A stretch of 64,000 nucleotides of DNA from Rhodohalobacter barkolensis (GTDB lineage: Bacteria > Bacteroidota > Rhodothermia > Balneolales > Balneolaceae): positions 1,612,001-1,676,000 of the forward strand of contig NZ_PISP01000001.1 in assembly GCF_002834295.1 (NCBI RefSeq). The letters are read 5' to 3'. Shown piece after piece: positions 8,263-18,511 of the stretch. Both the position numbers and the translations under genes were made by a program. The notes below the pieces were generated by a model. That model was not told the origin of the DNA. It did no database searches and worked only from the letters and a program-made list of their open reading frames with translations. Numbering within the stretch: position 1 is the stretch's first letter; each line of letters starts with the position of its first letter.

Positions 8263-9753
8263 ATGGAGAAAAATACGTTTTTTCAGAGTATATGGGGTTT
8301 TATCAAGGGAACCTTCATTCAGTCGTTGAAATGGATTCTGCCAAACCGTTCAAAAGAGGATAATCCTAATAATGAGGCTCCGGGTGTTTATACAGAAGAA
8401 GCAGCCGACCCTCCACAAGCTATTGAAGAGGTAGAAACAGCCATTCCGGTATTTATCGGCTACACAGAAACCAAGGTTAATACTCCGGTTAAGATCACTT
8501 CTTTCAATGGATACATTGAAAAATTTGGCGGAGGAACACATCACTTTGGAACGATTGAGATTGATCCGACCGGGAATATTCATCTGCCTGACCTTAAGCC
8601 CATACCTGATTACAGGCTGTTCTATTCAGTAAAGATGTTTTTTGCCAATGGCGGTGGAAAGTGCTGGATTATTTCGGCTGGAACGTACACCGGCACGGTA
8701 AATAACGAAGATCTTCTGAACGGATTAAAGCTTTTAAAGCCGGAGGATGAACCCACACTGCTTGTCTTTCCGGATGTGAACAGTCCGCTGAATTCCGGAA
8801 GGTATGAGGAGGTCTACAACGAAGCACTGGACCACTGTTCAGACAATCTTCGTTTTTTGATTTGCGATGTTGAGATGGTACAGGATGCAAATGACACAAT
8901 TGGAAAGTCCGCATCAGAGTTCAGGAATAAAATTGGAAGCAATAATCTAAAGTTTGGGGCCGCCTATTTCCCGGATCTGAAAACAACGTTGTCCTACGAT
9001 TTTTCAGAAGATGATATTGTGATAGTAAAAGACGGGAATCAATATGTATTGCGACATTCTGATGAAACAGTACAGGCTGAACCGGATAAGGAAAGCGAGT
9101 CGTTCTTTCATGTTGTTGATAGTCCGGGCAAAAACACCTATCAAACCATCAAAAAAAAGCTCAATTCGATACAGCTGGAACTGCCGCCCTCCGGAGCTGT
9201 GGCGGGTATTTATGTCAGGGTGGATTATAGCAGAGGCGTCTGGAAAGCACCGGCCAATGTTTCTCTTAATGGTGTTACATCTCCCACCGTTAGAATTGAT
9301 GATCATAGTCAGAGCCTATTGAACGTGCACAGTTCGGGTAAATCGATCAATGCCATAAGGAGTTTTGAGGGACGGGGAATTATGGTATGGGGTGCCCGCA
9401 CGCTTGCCGGTAACGACAATGAGTGGCGGTATGTTCCGGTACGCCGCTTTTTCAACATGGTGGAAGAGTCGGCCAAAAATGCGACGGAACGGTTTGTATC
9501 TGAACCCAACAATTCGACTACATGGTCAAAAATAAAAACCATGCTTGAGAACTACCTTTACACGCTCTGGAAATCAGGTGCGATGGCCGGTGCCAAACCC
9601 GACGAAGCTTATTTTGTGAAGCTGGGGCTGGGTGAAACCATGACAGCCAGACAAATCGAGGAAGGTCAAATGATTATAGTCATCGGAATTGCAGCGGTTC
9701 GTCCGGCCGAATTTACCATTCTGCAGTATTCCCACAAGATGCTGGAAGCCTGA
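8263..9753 (+). CDS. Phage-type contractile tail sheath protein (orphan)
   Basis: I prefer the ATG at 8263, giving 496 residues; a TTG at 8227 would add 12. After a 35-residue N-terminal extension the family opening appears as APGVYTEE followed by IPVFIGYTE. The C-terminus has the sheath subtilisin-like/handshake region with RSFEGRGIMVWGARTLAGND (about 375-395), RYVPVRRFFNMVEES, WSKIKTMLENYL and GMIIVIG-type strands ending AEFTILQYSHK. Such sheaths wrap the inner tube in phage tails, R-type pyocins and extracellular contractile injection systems. No tube, baseplate, spike or AAA gene lies beside it, so it is either a detached part whose partners are elsewhere or a remnant. It appears intact. 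The hydrophobic, aromatic N-terminal extension is unusual for a sheath. Confidence 0.85.
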   Translation: MEKNTFFQSIWGFIKGTFIQSLKWILPNRSKEDNPNNEAPGVYTEEAADPPQAIEEVETAIPVFIGYTETKVNTPVKITSFNGYIEKFGGGTHHFGTIEIDPTGNIHLPDLKPIPDYRLFYSVKMFFANGGGKCWIISAGTYTGTVNNEDLLNGLKLLKPEDEPTLLVFPDVNSPLNSGRYEEVYNEALDHCSDNLRFLICDVEMVQDANDTIGKSASEFRNKIGSNNLKFGAAYFPDLKTTLSYDFSEDDIVIVKDGNQYVLRHSDETVQAEPDKESESFFHVVDSPGKNTYQTIKKKLNSIQLELPPSGAVAGIYVRVDYSRGVWKAPANVSLNGVTSPTVRIDDHSQSLLNVHSSGKSINAIRSFEGRGIMVWGARTLAGNDNEWRYVPVRRFFNMVEESAKNATERFVSEPNNSTTWSKIKTMLENYLYTLWKSGAMAGAKPDEAYFVKLGLGETMTARQIEEGQMIIVIGIAAVRPAEFTILQYSHKMLEA

Positions 9754-9986
9754 GCCAAACAGTTCAAGGTGAATTTTTAGGCCTTATTTTTAACACAGCA
9801 GAGATAGAGATAATGTTCTGATCTCTTTTACCTAGTCAGAATTTTGTTCAGTATCAGTAAAAGACTATAGGAAGGTGGCCCCTAACATTAACCTTCGGGT
9901 CCTAAATTCGTTAGAAATGTTATAGTGAATATCTACGAATTAATATTGTCCTTAGTACTTTTGAACCGCCAAAAGTACTCATTTTC

Positions 9987-10220
9987 ATGACCGGAGAACC
10001 ATCCGGTCATGTGCTCCGCAGAATCAGGCCGATTCGATTCAAAAGAAAAAATGGTAAAGTCTACAAAGTGCAGGAGATCCGGATGATGCATCAGGAGAGA
10101 CACGGCAAATCCCTGCAGTTTTACTATACCGTCAAAACCAACAAGAGTGAGTACCGTTGACTGATGCTCGACCGCCACACCCTCAGCTGGAGATTGGTTG
10201 AGATTGTAATTAAAACCTGA
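9987..10220 (+). pseudogene. Small basic protein gene with an in-frame TGA
   Basis: An ATG at 9987 opens a frame rich in charged and aromatic residues: RRIRPIRFKRKNGKVYKVQE, then RHGKSLQFYYTVKTNKSEYR, then TGA at 10158-10160. The same frame continues without a break as LMLDRHTLSWRLVEIVIKT and stops at 10220. The part after the TGA has the same character as the part before it, so the two look like one protein of about 77 residues cut by a nonsense change (for example TTA/TTG to TGA). I do not recognise the family with certainty; it vaguely recalls small DUF6504-like proteins. The opposite-strand frame here is probably a shadow. Confidence 0.45.
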
Positions 10221-10337
10221 ACAGCCAATCATGCCCAAAATACTTTCGGTTTTTAAAACGGAACGGCTCGAGGTCTCCGGATTGTTTTTGCTTATCCCAC
10301 AACGAACAATCTATACAACTTCCAAACCCATGCCGGC

Positions 10338-10808
10338 GTGAAACTGCTGCTGATTTTTACTTTCTTACCCTTTTTTGCCATGACTCAGATAAGCTCCACC
10401 GACTTTCGACAAGATCAACCCTGTACGGGTAAAGAGATTTCCCTCGAATCTTTTCAGTGGGAGAACAGAATCCTCGTGATTTCTGCATCTCATTCAGATG
10501 ACGAAACCTACCAAACTCAAATGGACAGATTCTCTTCCCTTGAAGACGAATTCCTGGACCGAGACCTAATCTTGATCTCCATTTTTAATGAAGAGTGCTC
10601 CACACTTAATGGCGAGGCCATATCGGACTCATCAAGCCAAAACATCCGTGAGAGGCTATCACCAAAAGAAAACGGCTACTCCATCTTCCTGATCGGAAAA
10701 GACAGCAGTGTAAAACTCAACCAGGATGAGTTGCTGGAACCCGATGAACTTTTTCGTGTTATTGACCGTATGCCGATGCGTCAGCGTGAGATGAGAGAAG
10801 GCGGGTAG
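10338..10808 (+). CDS. DUF4174-family exported protein
   Basis: This 156-residue protein starts at GTG 10338 with a signal peptide (LLLIFTFLPFFAMTQ). It matches DUF4174 in layout: the strand NRILVISASHSDDETYQTQM, then DLILISIFNEE, GYSIFLIGKDSSVKLN and the characteristic end RVIDRMPMRQREMREGG. The fold is thioredoxin-like, but the redox Cys pair is not present, and the function is unknown. The protein is probably periplasmic. It stands alone. Confidence 0.8.
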   Translation: MKLLLIFTFLPFFAMTQISSTDFRQDQPCTGKEISLESFQWENRILVISASHSDDETYQTQMDRFSSLEDEFLDRDLILISIFNEECSTLNGEAISDSSSQNIRERLSPKENGYSIFLIGKDSSVKLNQDELLEPDELFRVIDRMPMRQREMREGG

Positions 10809-11230
10809 AGTAGCAGTTAAAGTACTGTCTACTGTCAGTGAGGCTCAGGTCTTTTTAACAATTCACCGGATCCATTTTCGAAAAGAATAAATTGGCAAAT
10901 CTTTTATTCTTTGAATTTCAATCAGTAAGGATATTTCGTATTTGAAAGTTAACGAATGAAAACATCGCACAAGTTTAACTATTCGGGATTTAAAGTCGAT
11001 CTAAATTAAACTTTTGGGGTTTACTACATTCTGGTCAATACATAAGTTTAATACGTTAACTTCAAAAAAGTACTCTTTTCCAAAAACCGGTATATATTAT
11101 TATATGCATTGTTGCCCAATGGTTTAATGGAACACTTTTGACTAGTTGTGCATTTATATAAATACATCCTAGAGCAAAATACTCATATACGAATACTTGT
11201 TTTTACAAAATTCAGTGTGTGAAGGCTATT
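10809..11230. other. AT-rich gap upstream of the sensor kinase
   Basis: This gap of about 420 bases has no gene-like frame. It ends at the ATG chosen for the sensor kinase and should contain its promoter. I see no riboswitch or repeat that I can name. Confidence 0.5.
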
Positions 11231-13495
11231 ATGGATACTTCAACAGACAGTCGTATTAAAAATGATCTTAATTTAGAAATTGATCATTCAGAAAAAATAA
11301 AAGAGCATTTAGAACCAATTTTAAAAATGGCAACTGAGATTTGCGATGTTCCATTCTCAGTTGTTAATCTTATTGATAATAATGAACAGAAAACGCTTGC
11401 CACTTACGGTAAGTGGGAGGATACTGAGATTGCCGGTATTCAAAGTATCTGCGAAAAGTTGGACACGGAACAGGACGTCCGGGTTATTAATAACATCCGT
11501 AAAAATACGGAACTCAAAATGTCTCTTACAGAAAGAGATTTGGAAACGATCGGCTTCTATGCCGGTGCCCCTCTGAAAAGCGACTCAGGTTCAAGAGTGG
11601 GTTCACTCTGTCTGTTCGACTCAAAACCGCGAGACCTCACCGATACACAAAAAGAGTGTTTGAGAGCCCTTGCTAACGAAACAGTTCTTAAGCTACACTA
11701 CTACGAGCTAAATAATCACCTAAACGAGAAAGAAAGGGAGCTGAAAAGGCAATCTATTTTCCTGGAAAATTCGACTGACATCACGTTTATGGTTCAGCCT
11801 GAATCCGGAAAAATTATTGATGTAAATAATGATATTGAACAAGCATTGGGGTACTCTCCGGACAACCTGCTGAATACCCGTTTCATGGATTTGGTGGCAA
11901 CTGAAGAAAAATCAGTCAAAGCCGTCAATGAATGGCTTACTCCGGAAAACAAGATTGATGGGCGATATTCCGTAGATCTCCAATTTATTAACAAAGAGAA
12001 TATAAAACGGTGGTTTGAATGTAATTTCACCTGCGAAAATGGCGTATGGTATTGTTCTGCAAAAGATGTAAATGAACAAAAAGAAGCCGTGAGCGGTGTA
12101 CACAAACTTAAGGAAAAATTCCAAAAAGTAGTGGATGTGGCTACAGATCTGGTTTATGAGCTGGATTGGGAGTCAAAGGATCTTGCATGGGGTGATGAGC
12201 TGACGGATATTCTCGGTTACCCACATGAAGAGCGGTTTGTGGATTACGACTGGTGGATTGACAAGATCCACCCGGATGACCTTGAAAGAGTTGTCCATGA
12301 TGTTTCATCGACCTTGGAAGGTGAATGCGAGAAGTTGAAGCTGGTATACCGGATCAAGACGTATGATGGCTCGTATAAGTATGTAATGAATCACAATTAT
12401 GTTGACCACAATGAGGATGGGACTCCGGTCAAAATTATCGGGGCTATTGTGGATATCAGTGATTTAAAAGAGGCGAAAGATCAGGTTGAACGACGTGAAA
12501 AGCTGTTGGAGGAGCTGGCAGAACAAACCTCCACGGCAATCTGGATTCGAGACCATGAAGGAAAGCATCTCTATATGAACCAAAATTATAGAGATCTTTT
12601 TGATCTTGGTGAACAGAATGTGATCGGTAAAACCGTTCACGACCTTTTTGATAAAGAGACCGCGCGTCAGTTTAACGAAAATGATCAGAAAGTGATGAGT
12701 TCAGGAGAGTCTCATCTGTTTGAAGAAAGCGTGGAGACAAAAACAGGAACACGGTTTTATAAGACCAATATCTTTCCGCTCAATGGTAGCAACGTAGGAG
12801 GAGTTTCGGTAGATATAACAGAAGAAATGGAGAGACGGAAAAAACTGCAAATTTCGGTGGAAGAGAAAGAGACGCTATTGAGAGAGATCCACCACAGAGT
12901 AAAAAATAACCTGGCTGTTGTTTCAGGGATATTGTATCTGCAGTATTTCAAAGAGGAGGATAAAAAGCTTCGGGAAAAACTGCTCGACAGTACCAATCGA
13001 ATCAAAACGATGGCAACCATTCATGAGCTTCTCTACCAATCCTTAAGTTTCACCAATTTGAAGCTGGATAAAAACATCAGCAGGCTTATAAACGGAATTA
13101 CCTCTTCATATGAGGTATCTGTAGATCTGGATACAACATACGACCTTGAACCGATCATTCTGAATATCAACCAAGCGGTTCCTCTATCCTTGATTATAAA
13201 CGAAGTTGTAACCAATGTGTTAAAACATGCTTTTGAAGAGGGGGATTCCGGTACAATAGCTGTTTCTCTATTCGAAACAGATGGTGAAATCACCTTAATC
13301 ATTAAAGATAACGGAAAAGGATTGCCTGATGATTTTAATCCGAAAGGCAGAGAAAAATCACTTGGGCTGGAGTTAATAGAGTCGCTGGCCGGCCAACTGC
13401 ATGCAGAGTACTCTTATTCCTCGCTTGAGCAAGGAGCTCAATTTAAACTGACATTTAAAAAAGAGGATATTAAAGGTGTAGGTAGTTCTTTATGA
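11231..13495 (+). CDS. GAF-PAS-PAS-PAS sensor histidine kinase, HisKA_2 type (intact)
   Basis: I take ATG 11231; a GTG at 11219 would add four residues. The domain order is GAF (about 20-165, with FSVVNLIDNNEQKTLA and FYAGAPLKSDSGSRVGSLCL), three PAS/PAC units (about 178-285, 297-415 and 430-540), HisKA_2 with the phospho-acceptor box EIHHRVKNNLAVV near residue 555, and HATPase_c. The ATPase domain is complete: N-box NEVVTNVLKHAF, G1 box KDNGKGLPDDF, G2 region SLGLELI. There is no membrane segment, so it is a cytoplasmic sensor of a soluble or internal signal. No response regulator lies beside it; it precedes the lactate operon, which may be coincidence. Confidence 0.88.
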   Translation: MDTSTDSRIKNDLNLEIDHSEKIKEHLEPILKMATEICDVPFSVVNLIDNNEQKTLATYGKWEDTEIAGIQSICEKLDTEQDVRVINNIRKNTELKMSLTERDLETIGFYAGAPLKSDSGSRVGSLCLFDSKPRDLTDTQKECLRALANETVLKLHYYELNNHLNEKERELKRQSIFLENSTDITFMVQPESGKIIDVNNDIEQALGYSPDNLLNTRFMDLVATEEKSVKAVNEWLTPENKIDGRYSVDLQFINKENIKRWFECNFTCENGVWYCSAKDVNEQKEAVSGVHKLKEKFQKVVDVATDLVYELDWESKDLAWGDELTDILGYPHEERFVDYDWWIDKIHPDDLERVVHDVSSTLEGECEKLKLVYRIKTYDGSYKYVMNHNYVDHNEDGTPVKIIGAIVDISDLKEAKDQVERREKLLEELAEQTSTAIWIRDHEGKHLYMNQNYRDLFDLGEQNVIGKTVHDLFDKETARQFNENDQKVMSSGESHLFEESVETKTGTRFYKTNIFPLNGSNVGGVSVDITEEMERRKKLQISVEEKETLLREIHHRVKNNLAVVSGILYLQYFKEEDKKLREKLLDSTNRIKTMATIHELLYQSLSFTNLKLDKNISRLINGITSSYEVSVDLDTTYDLEPIILNINQAVPLSLIINEVVTNVLKHAFEEGDSGTIAVSLFETDGEITLIIKDNGKGLPDDFNPKGREKSLGLELIESLAGQLHAEYSYSSLEQGAQFKLTFKKEDIKGVGSSL

Positions 13496-13501
13496 TAATA
13501 A

Positions 13502-13603
13502 GCCGATTTTGAGAAAGGTGTACCCACTAATGTACCAACTATTCACGTCACCGGTGAAGAAGTTAACTTGCCTGCTTTGTCTCAACCCTTGAATAATCGC
13601 TAA
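13502..13603 (+). pseudogene. Coding relic sharing 35 bp with 19989-20023
   Basis: The frame ADFEKGVPTNVPTIHVTGEE continues NLPALSQPLNNR and stops. A 35-bp stretch (13523-13557) is identical to 19989-20023, in the same reading frame with different flanks (MPTNVPTIHVTGD there). This suggests that both are fragments of one gene family. The function is unknown. Confidence 0.4.
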
Positions 13604-13670
13604 ATATTAATACACGTAAAGTATTCCACTATAACAGTTTTAATATAGCCCCATCAATATGAATGTTTTG

Positions 13671-13754
13671 CCTTTATCATTATGTAGGTTGCATGTCTTT
13701 ATCATTATGTAGGTTGCATGTCTTTATCATTATGTAGGTTGCATGTCTTTATCA
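13671..13754 (+). repeat. 25-bp tandem repeat, about 3.4 copies
   Basis: The unit TCTTTATCATTATGTAGGTT plus GCATG is repeated at 13671-13695, 13696-13720 and 13721-13745 with a partial fourth copy to 13754. The only difference is the first base of copy one. The perfect identity indicates recent slippage. It lies about 205 bp upstream of the lactate permease start, so copy number could alter the spacing of regulatory sites. Confidence 0.95.
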
Positions 13755-13959
13755 GATTTCACATAATAATGTGAGATTTTGGGATTTACAGCATTTCGGC
13801 AATTATTTAATCAAACAGGATTCTTTAGGGAAGTATTTTCTGCTCTATATTAAATGATCATTGCCTACCTCTTTAAAAGCAGTAAGAACGCAGTTTATAT
13901 CATACGTTTGGAAAACTGAAGGTATTTTAAAGCCTTCTAATCATAAAAATAATATCTCT

Positions 13960-15615
13960 ATGAGTGCTCTGTTAGCCTTTATACCCATTCTTGCTGCTAT
14001 TGTTTTGATGGCCGGAATGAACTGGCCCGCTACAAAAGCCCTGCCCTTATCTTTGCTGATAGCCATAGCGGTCGCCTTTTTCTACTGGCAGATGACGTTG
14101 CCATTTGTGTTTGGTTACACGTTTTTTGGTTTTTTAAAAGCATTGGACATACTCATCATCATTTTCGGGGCCATTCTTATTCTCAACACCCTGAAGATTT
14201 CAGGGGCTATGACAACGATAAACAATGGCTTTAGCGGAATTTCAACGGACAGACGAGTTCAAGTTATTATTATAGGATTCATGTTCGGTTCTTTTATTGA
14301 AGGTGCCGCCGGCTTTGGAACGCCTGCTGCCCTGGCCGGTCCGTTACTGGTAGGCTTAGGATTCCCACCTCTTGCTGCTGCCATTGTAGCCCTCATATTT
14401 AACACCGTTGCAGTTCCTTTCGGCGCTGTGGGAACTCCTATTTTCGGTGCCATGAGTACTCTCGACACCAATCTTGAGCAACTGGGAGTCGCGTCAGATA
14501 CTTTTATGATGTCTCTGACCCAATGGATCGCCATCCCGAATTTATTTGCCGGAGTACTTCTTCCACTGCTCGGAATTATGATCATGACGCGCATATTTGG
14601 TAAAACCAAATCTATAAAACCGGCACTCGCGGCAGCACCTTTTGCAATCTTTGCCGGTGCCGCATTTACAGTTCCGTACGTGCTTATTGCCATTATATTC
14701 GGCCCGGAACTTCCTTCGCTTGTAGGTGCTTTCGTTGGTCTTGGAATTGTAGTTTATGCAGCCAAAAAAGATTTCCTCGTACCAAAAGATGAGTGGGATT
14801 TCCCCGAAAAAGAATCATGGCCTAAAATCTGGCGGTCTAATATTGACACCGGAAACACAGGAGAAGCAAAAATGTCTTTACTGAAAGCCTGGGCCCCATA
14901 CCTGCTGATTGCCATTATTCTTGTAGTGACCAGAATTCCTGAATTCGGCCTGAAAAATTTCCTTGTAGACCAGGAGCTTATATTTAACAATGTCGCAAAC
15001 ATCTCCGGTCTGACGTATGAATTAAAATGGGCCTACTTACCGGGGACCATACCTTTTATACTGGTCGCAATTATCACTCACTTCATGTATAAAATGCCCT
15101 TCAAAGATTTAAAAGATGCATGGATACTCACGTTTAAACAGATAAAGAATGCGGCTATCGCCTTGTTTGCCGGCGTTGGCATGGTTCAACTTATGCTTAA
15201 TTCTGATGTTAACACCACAGGCATGGACAGCATGCTTACGGAAATGGCGGTCGCGGCATCAAATTTATCCGGTTCAGCATATCCACTTTTTGCTACGGCC
15301 ATAGGTGCCTTGGGCTCTTTTATGTCGGGTTCGGCAACCGTATCAAATATTCTGTTTATGTCGTTTCAGTTTGAAACCGCCGTCCTACTTGATTTTTCCC
15401 CCATACTCATTACGGCAATGCAGGGTGTTGGAGCAGGAATCGGAAATATGATTTGTGTTAATAATGTGGTTGCCGTCGCAGCCACGGTTGGATGTATTGG
15501 CGCTGAGGGACAAATCATTCGAACAAATGCAGTACCGGCCCTGCTCTACTATCTACTTATTACGTTTATTTTTGGTGTCCTTATCCTCGCCGGCTTTTCT
15601 CCTTTAACCACCTAA
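13960..15615 (+). CDS. lctP: L-lactate permease family transporter
   Basis: I choose ATG 13960 ([19 protein letters not shown]), giving 551 residues; the frame extends upstream to a TTG at 13861 but those 33 residues are polar and unlike the family. About 12-14 membrane helices are visible. Family marks include [37 protein letters not shown] and [18 protein letters not shown], the glycine-rich half-helices of the LctP/GlcA family, which imports lactate or glycolate with protons. The stop is five bases before the D-lactate dehydrogenase start, so the two are co-transcribed and this carrier feeds that enzyme. Confidence 0.92.
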   Translation: MSALLAFIPILAAIVLMAGMNWPATKALPLSLLIAIAVAFFYWQMTLPFVFGYTFFGFLKALDILIIIFGAILILNTLKISGAMTTINNGFSGISTDRRVQVIIIGFMFGSFIEGAAGFGTPAALAGPLLVGLGFPPLAAAIVALIFNTVAVPFGAVGTPIFGAMSTLDTNLEQLGVASDTFMMSLTQWIAIPNLFAGVLLPLLGIMIMTRIFGKTKSIKPALAAAPFAIFAGAAFTVPYVLIAIIFGPELPSLVGAFVGLGIVVYAAKKDFLVPKDEWDFPEKESWPKIWRSNIDTGNTGEAKMSLLKAWAPYLLIAIILVVTRIPEFGLKNFLVDQELIFNNVANISGLTYELKWAYLPGTIPFILVAIITHFMYKMPFKDLKDAWILTFKQIKNAAIALFAGVGMVQLMLNSDVNTTGMDSMLTEMAVAASNLSGSAYPLFATAIGALGSFMSGSATVSNILFMSFQFETAVLLDFSPILITAMQGVGAGIGNMICVNNVVAVAATVGCIGAEGQIIRTNAVPALLYYLLITFIFGVLILAGFSPLTT

Positions 15616-15619
15616 TACC

Positions 15620-18475
15620 ATGAAACATCTACCAAAAGAGTACAAAGATATTTACAACCAATTTTCCCAAAAAATTGATCCGTCGAGAATATATACCGAA
15701 CCGCTGGAAACGTTTGCTTTTGGTACGGATGCCAGCTTTTACCGGTTGGTTCCAAAAATAGTAGTCAAGGCTGATAATGCCGAAGAAGTGTCTTACATCT
15801 TATCGGAGTGCAACAGAGCCTCTATCCCGGTAACCTTTCGAGCGGCCGGAACCAGTCTTTCAGGCCAAGCTATCACCGACTCTGTGTTGGTAGTTGCCGG
15901 TAATGCATGGAAAAAGCATAAAGTATTAGATAATGGGGATAAAATCCGACTGCAGCCCGGTGTTATCGGCGCTCATGCTAACAACATACTGAGACCGTAC
16001 TTGCGCAAAATAGGACCGGACCCCGCTTCCATTAACTCAGCCATGATTGGCGGTATTGCAGCCAATAACGCCAGCGGTATGTGTTGCGGAACGGCTCAAA
16101 ACTCCTATCAAACCGTCGATAGCATGAAGGTCATTTTAAAAGACGGTACGCTGTTGGATACAGGAGACGCAGATAGCCGAAAAGAGTTTGAAAAGTCGCA
16201 CGGTAATTTGCTGGAAGAGCTGAAACAGCTCTCACAAGATGTTAAAAATAACAAAGCTCTTTCTGAGAGAATTACCCATAAATTCAAGATGAAAAATACC
16301 ACAGGCTACAGCTTGAATGCCCTGGTAGATTTTGATGATCCATTCGACATACTTGAGCACATTATGATCGGCTCCGAAGGTACACTCGGATTTATCGCTG
16401 AGATCACGTATAGAACAGTGGAAGAGCATCAGCATAAAGCAAGCGCACTTATAACCTTCCCAAGCATTGAAGATGCCTGCCGTGCCGTTATTCGCCTGAA
16501 GTCGGAGCCGGTGCAGGCCGTGGAGCTGATGGACAGGGTTAGCCTGAGATCTATGGAAAATGCCGACGGTGTGCCGGTATACCTTAAGGATCTTTCCGAA
16601 AATGCTTCTTCTTTACTGGTTCAAACGGCATCCAACGATAAGGAAAAACTCGATCTGCAGATTGAACAAATTAAGAAGTCGATAAAAGATATCCCTATCG
16701 AGATCCCGATTGAATTTACCGATAAACCATCCGAGTACGCTAAACTCTGGAAAGTTCGTAAAGGATTATTCCCGACCGTTGGAGCCATGCGGGAAACGGG
16801 GACATCGGTTATTATTGAAGATGTATGTTTTCCGGTTCCGGAATTAGCTGAAGCAATACCTGCACTGCAAGCGCTTTTTTCTAATTATGGATATGATGAA
16901 GCCGTAATTTTTGGTCATGCACTGGAAGGAAATGTTCACTTTGTGTTCAGCCAGGATTTTGATGACAAAAAGGAATTGGAGCGATATAAAGCTTTTATGG
17001 ATGATCTGGCCAAGCTGGTGGTAGACCGTTTTGATGGTGCGCTGAAAGCCGAGCACGGTACCGGCCGTAATATGGCTCCTTTTGTGGAAAAAGAGTGGGG
17101 TTCAGAAGCCTATGAAATGATGAAACGCTTAAAGGCAATCTTTGATCCTAATGATCTGCTCAATCCCGGTGTTATCCTCAATAATGATCCGGAGCTCCAT
17201 CTCAAAAATCTGAAACCCATGCCCGCTGCACATGAAACCATTGATATGTGTACGGAATGTGGATTTTGTGAACCGGCCTGTGTTTCCCACGACCTTACAC
17301 TGTCGCCACGGCAGCGCATCACTGTTTATCGGGAGATGATGCGCCTCAAAGAGACCGGTGAGAAGCCCGAGGTATTGGCTTCGATGGAGAAAGCTTATGA
17401 TTATCAATCTCTTGATACGTGTGCTACAGATGGTTTATGTGGCATAGCTTGCCCTTTGGATATAAATACCGGGGAATTTGTCAAAGATCTGCGCAGCCAA
17501 AAAAATACACCAACACAGAAGAAAGTGGCATCAGCGATGGCTCCGCGTATGGCTACGATCACGAGTGCTACAAAATTTGCACTAAATACCTCGAATCTGT
17601 TTCACTCCATGCTTGGCTCCAAAACAATGGATTCCATTGCCGGCGGGTTGCGAAAAATTTCAGGGAACAGGGTACCCAAATGGAATAAATATTTACCTAA
17701 AGCAGCCCCTAAAGTAAAGCCGGAGAAGTACACTGTTAAAGACACTAAACCCGATAAGGTGGTTTATTTTCCCTCATGTATTAATCAGACCATGGGCTTG
17801 CCGAAAGGCCAGGAGGAAAACGTACCGCTTACCACGAAAGTGAAACAGCTTATTCATAAATCAGGTTATGAGATCATCTATCCGAAAAACCTGTCTAGTC
17901 ATTGCTGCGGAATGCCTTTTTCCAGCAAAGGCTTTAAAGAACAGGGGAAAGAGATCTCTGATAGACTGGAGCAAGCACTTTATGAAGCCAGCGATGGTGG
18001 AAGGTATCCCATAGTTTGCGATATGAGCTCTTGCCAGTTAACTATGGTAGAAAATATGGAGCCTCGTCTAAAAGTGTACGGCCCGGTTGAGTTTACCCTT
18101 AAATATCTGGCACCCAAATTGGATTTCCAGCCGACGGATGAACCCATCAGTGTTTTTGCAGTATGTAGCGCAAAAAAATTGGGGATGGAAAGCAAGCTGG
18201 AAGAACTGGCTAAGCTATGTGCAAAATCGGTGGTCGTACCTGAAACAAATTGCTGCGGATTCGCCGGCGATCGGGGATTCAGCCATCCCGAGCTGGTAGA
18301 GCATGGCCTCAGGCATCTTAATGAACAAATCCCAAAAGAAGTAAAAAACGGTTATTGCACGAATCGAACCTGCGAAATAGGTCTCTCTACACACAGTGAC
18401 ATCACCTATTCATCCATCCTCTACTTGGTTGATCAGGTAACTACAGCAAAGAAAAAACCGGTAAAAGCCCAATGA
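15620..18475 (+). CDS. FAD-linked D-lactate dehydrogenase with fused 4Fe-4S/CCG module
   Basis: This 951-residue respiratory oxidoreductase is a GlcD-GlcF-type fusion. Residues about 35-215 form the FAD-binding PCMH domain (GTDASFYRLVPKIVVK, FRAAGTSLSGQA, GGIAANNASGMCCG). About 250-510 is the FAD-oxidase C-terminal domain ending KAEHGTGRNMAPFVE. About 540-625 is a dicluster ferredoxin domain with CTECGFCEPAC (first Cys 544) and CATDGLCGIACP. The last 230 residues hold two CCG domains (SSHCCGMPFSSKG, ETNCCGFAGDRG). It should oxidise D-lactate (or glycolate) to pyruvate and pass electrons to the quinone pool at the inner membrane. Its position directly after a lactate permease favours D-lactate. 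Confidence 0.92.
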   Translation: MKHLPKEYKDIYNQFSQKIDPSRIYTEPLETFAFGTDASFYRLVPKIVVKADNAEEVSYILSECNRASIPVTFRAAGTSLSGQAITDSVLVVAGNAWKKHKVLDNGDKIRLQPGVIGAHANNILRPYLRKIGPDPASINSAMIGGIAANNASGMCCGTAQNSYQTVDSMKVILKDGTLLDTGDADSRKEFEKSHGNLLEELKQLSQDVKNNKALSERITHKFKMKNTTGYSLNALVDFDDPFDILEHIMIGSEGTLGFIAEITYRTVEEHQHKASALITFPSIEDACRAVIRLKSEPVQAVELMDRVSLRSMENADGVPVYLKDLSENASSLLVQTASNDKEKLDLQIEQIKKSIKDIPIEIPIEFTDKPSEYAKLWKVRKGLFPTVGAMRETGTSVIIEDVCFPVPELAEAIPALQALFSNYGYDEAVIFGHALEGNVHFVFSQDFDDKKELERYKAFMDDLAKLVVDRFDGALKAEHGTGRNMAPFVEKEWGSEAYEMMKRLKAIFDPNDLLNPGVILNNDPELHLKNLKPMPAAHETIDMCTECGFCEPACVSHDLTLSPRQRITVYREMMRLKETGEKPEVLASMEKAYDYQSLDTCATDGLCGIACPLDINTGEFVKDLRSQKNTPTQKKVASAMAPRMATITSATKFALNTSNLFHSMLGSKTMDSIAGGLRKISGNRVPKWNKYLPKAAPKVKPEKYTVKDTKPDKVVYFPSCINQTMGLPKGQEENVPLTTKVKQLIHKSGYEIIYPKNLSSHCCGMPFSSKGFKEQGKEISDRLEQALYEASDGGRYPIVCDMSSCQLTMVENMEPRLKVYGPVEFTLKYLAPKLDFQPTDEPISVFAVCSAKKLGMESKLEELAKLCAKSVVVPETNCCGFAGDRGFSHPELVEHGLRHLNEQIPKEVKNGYCTNRTCEIGLSTHSDITYSSILYLVDQVTTAKKKPVKAQ

Positions 18476-18511
18476 GTTGAACAGAGGCAACCACTAATTA
18501 AACATATAGTT

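Noticed and set aside
9933-10238. Minus-strand frame of 101 codons.
   Set aside because: It is antisense to the more protein-like plus-strand frame at 9987-10220 and shows no family features.
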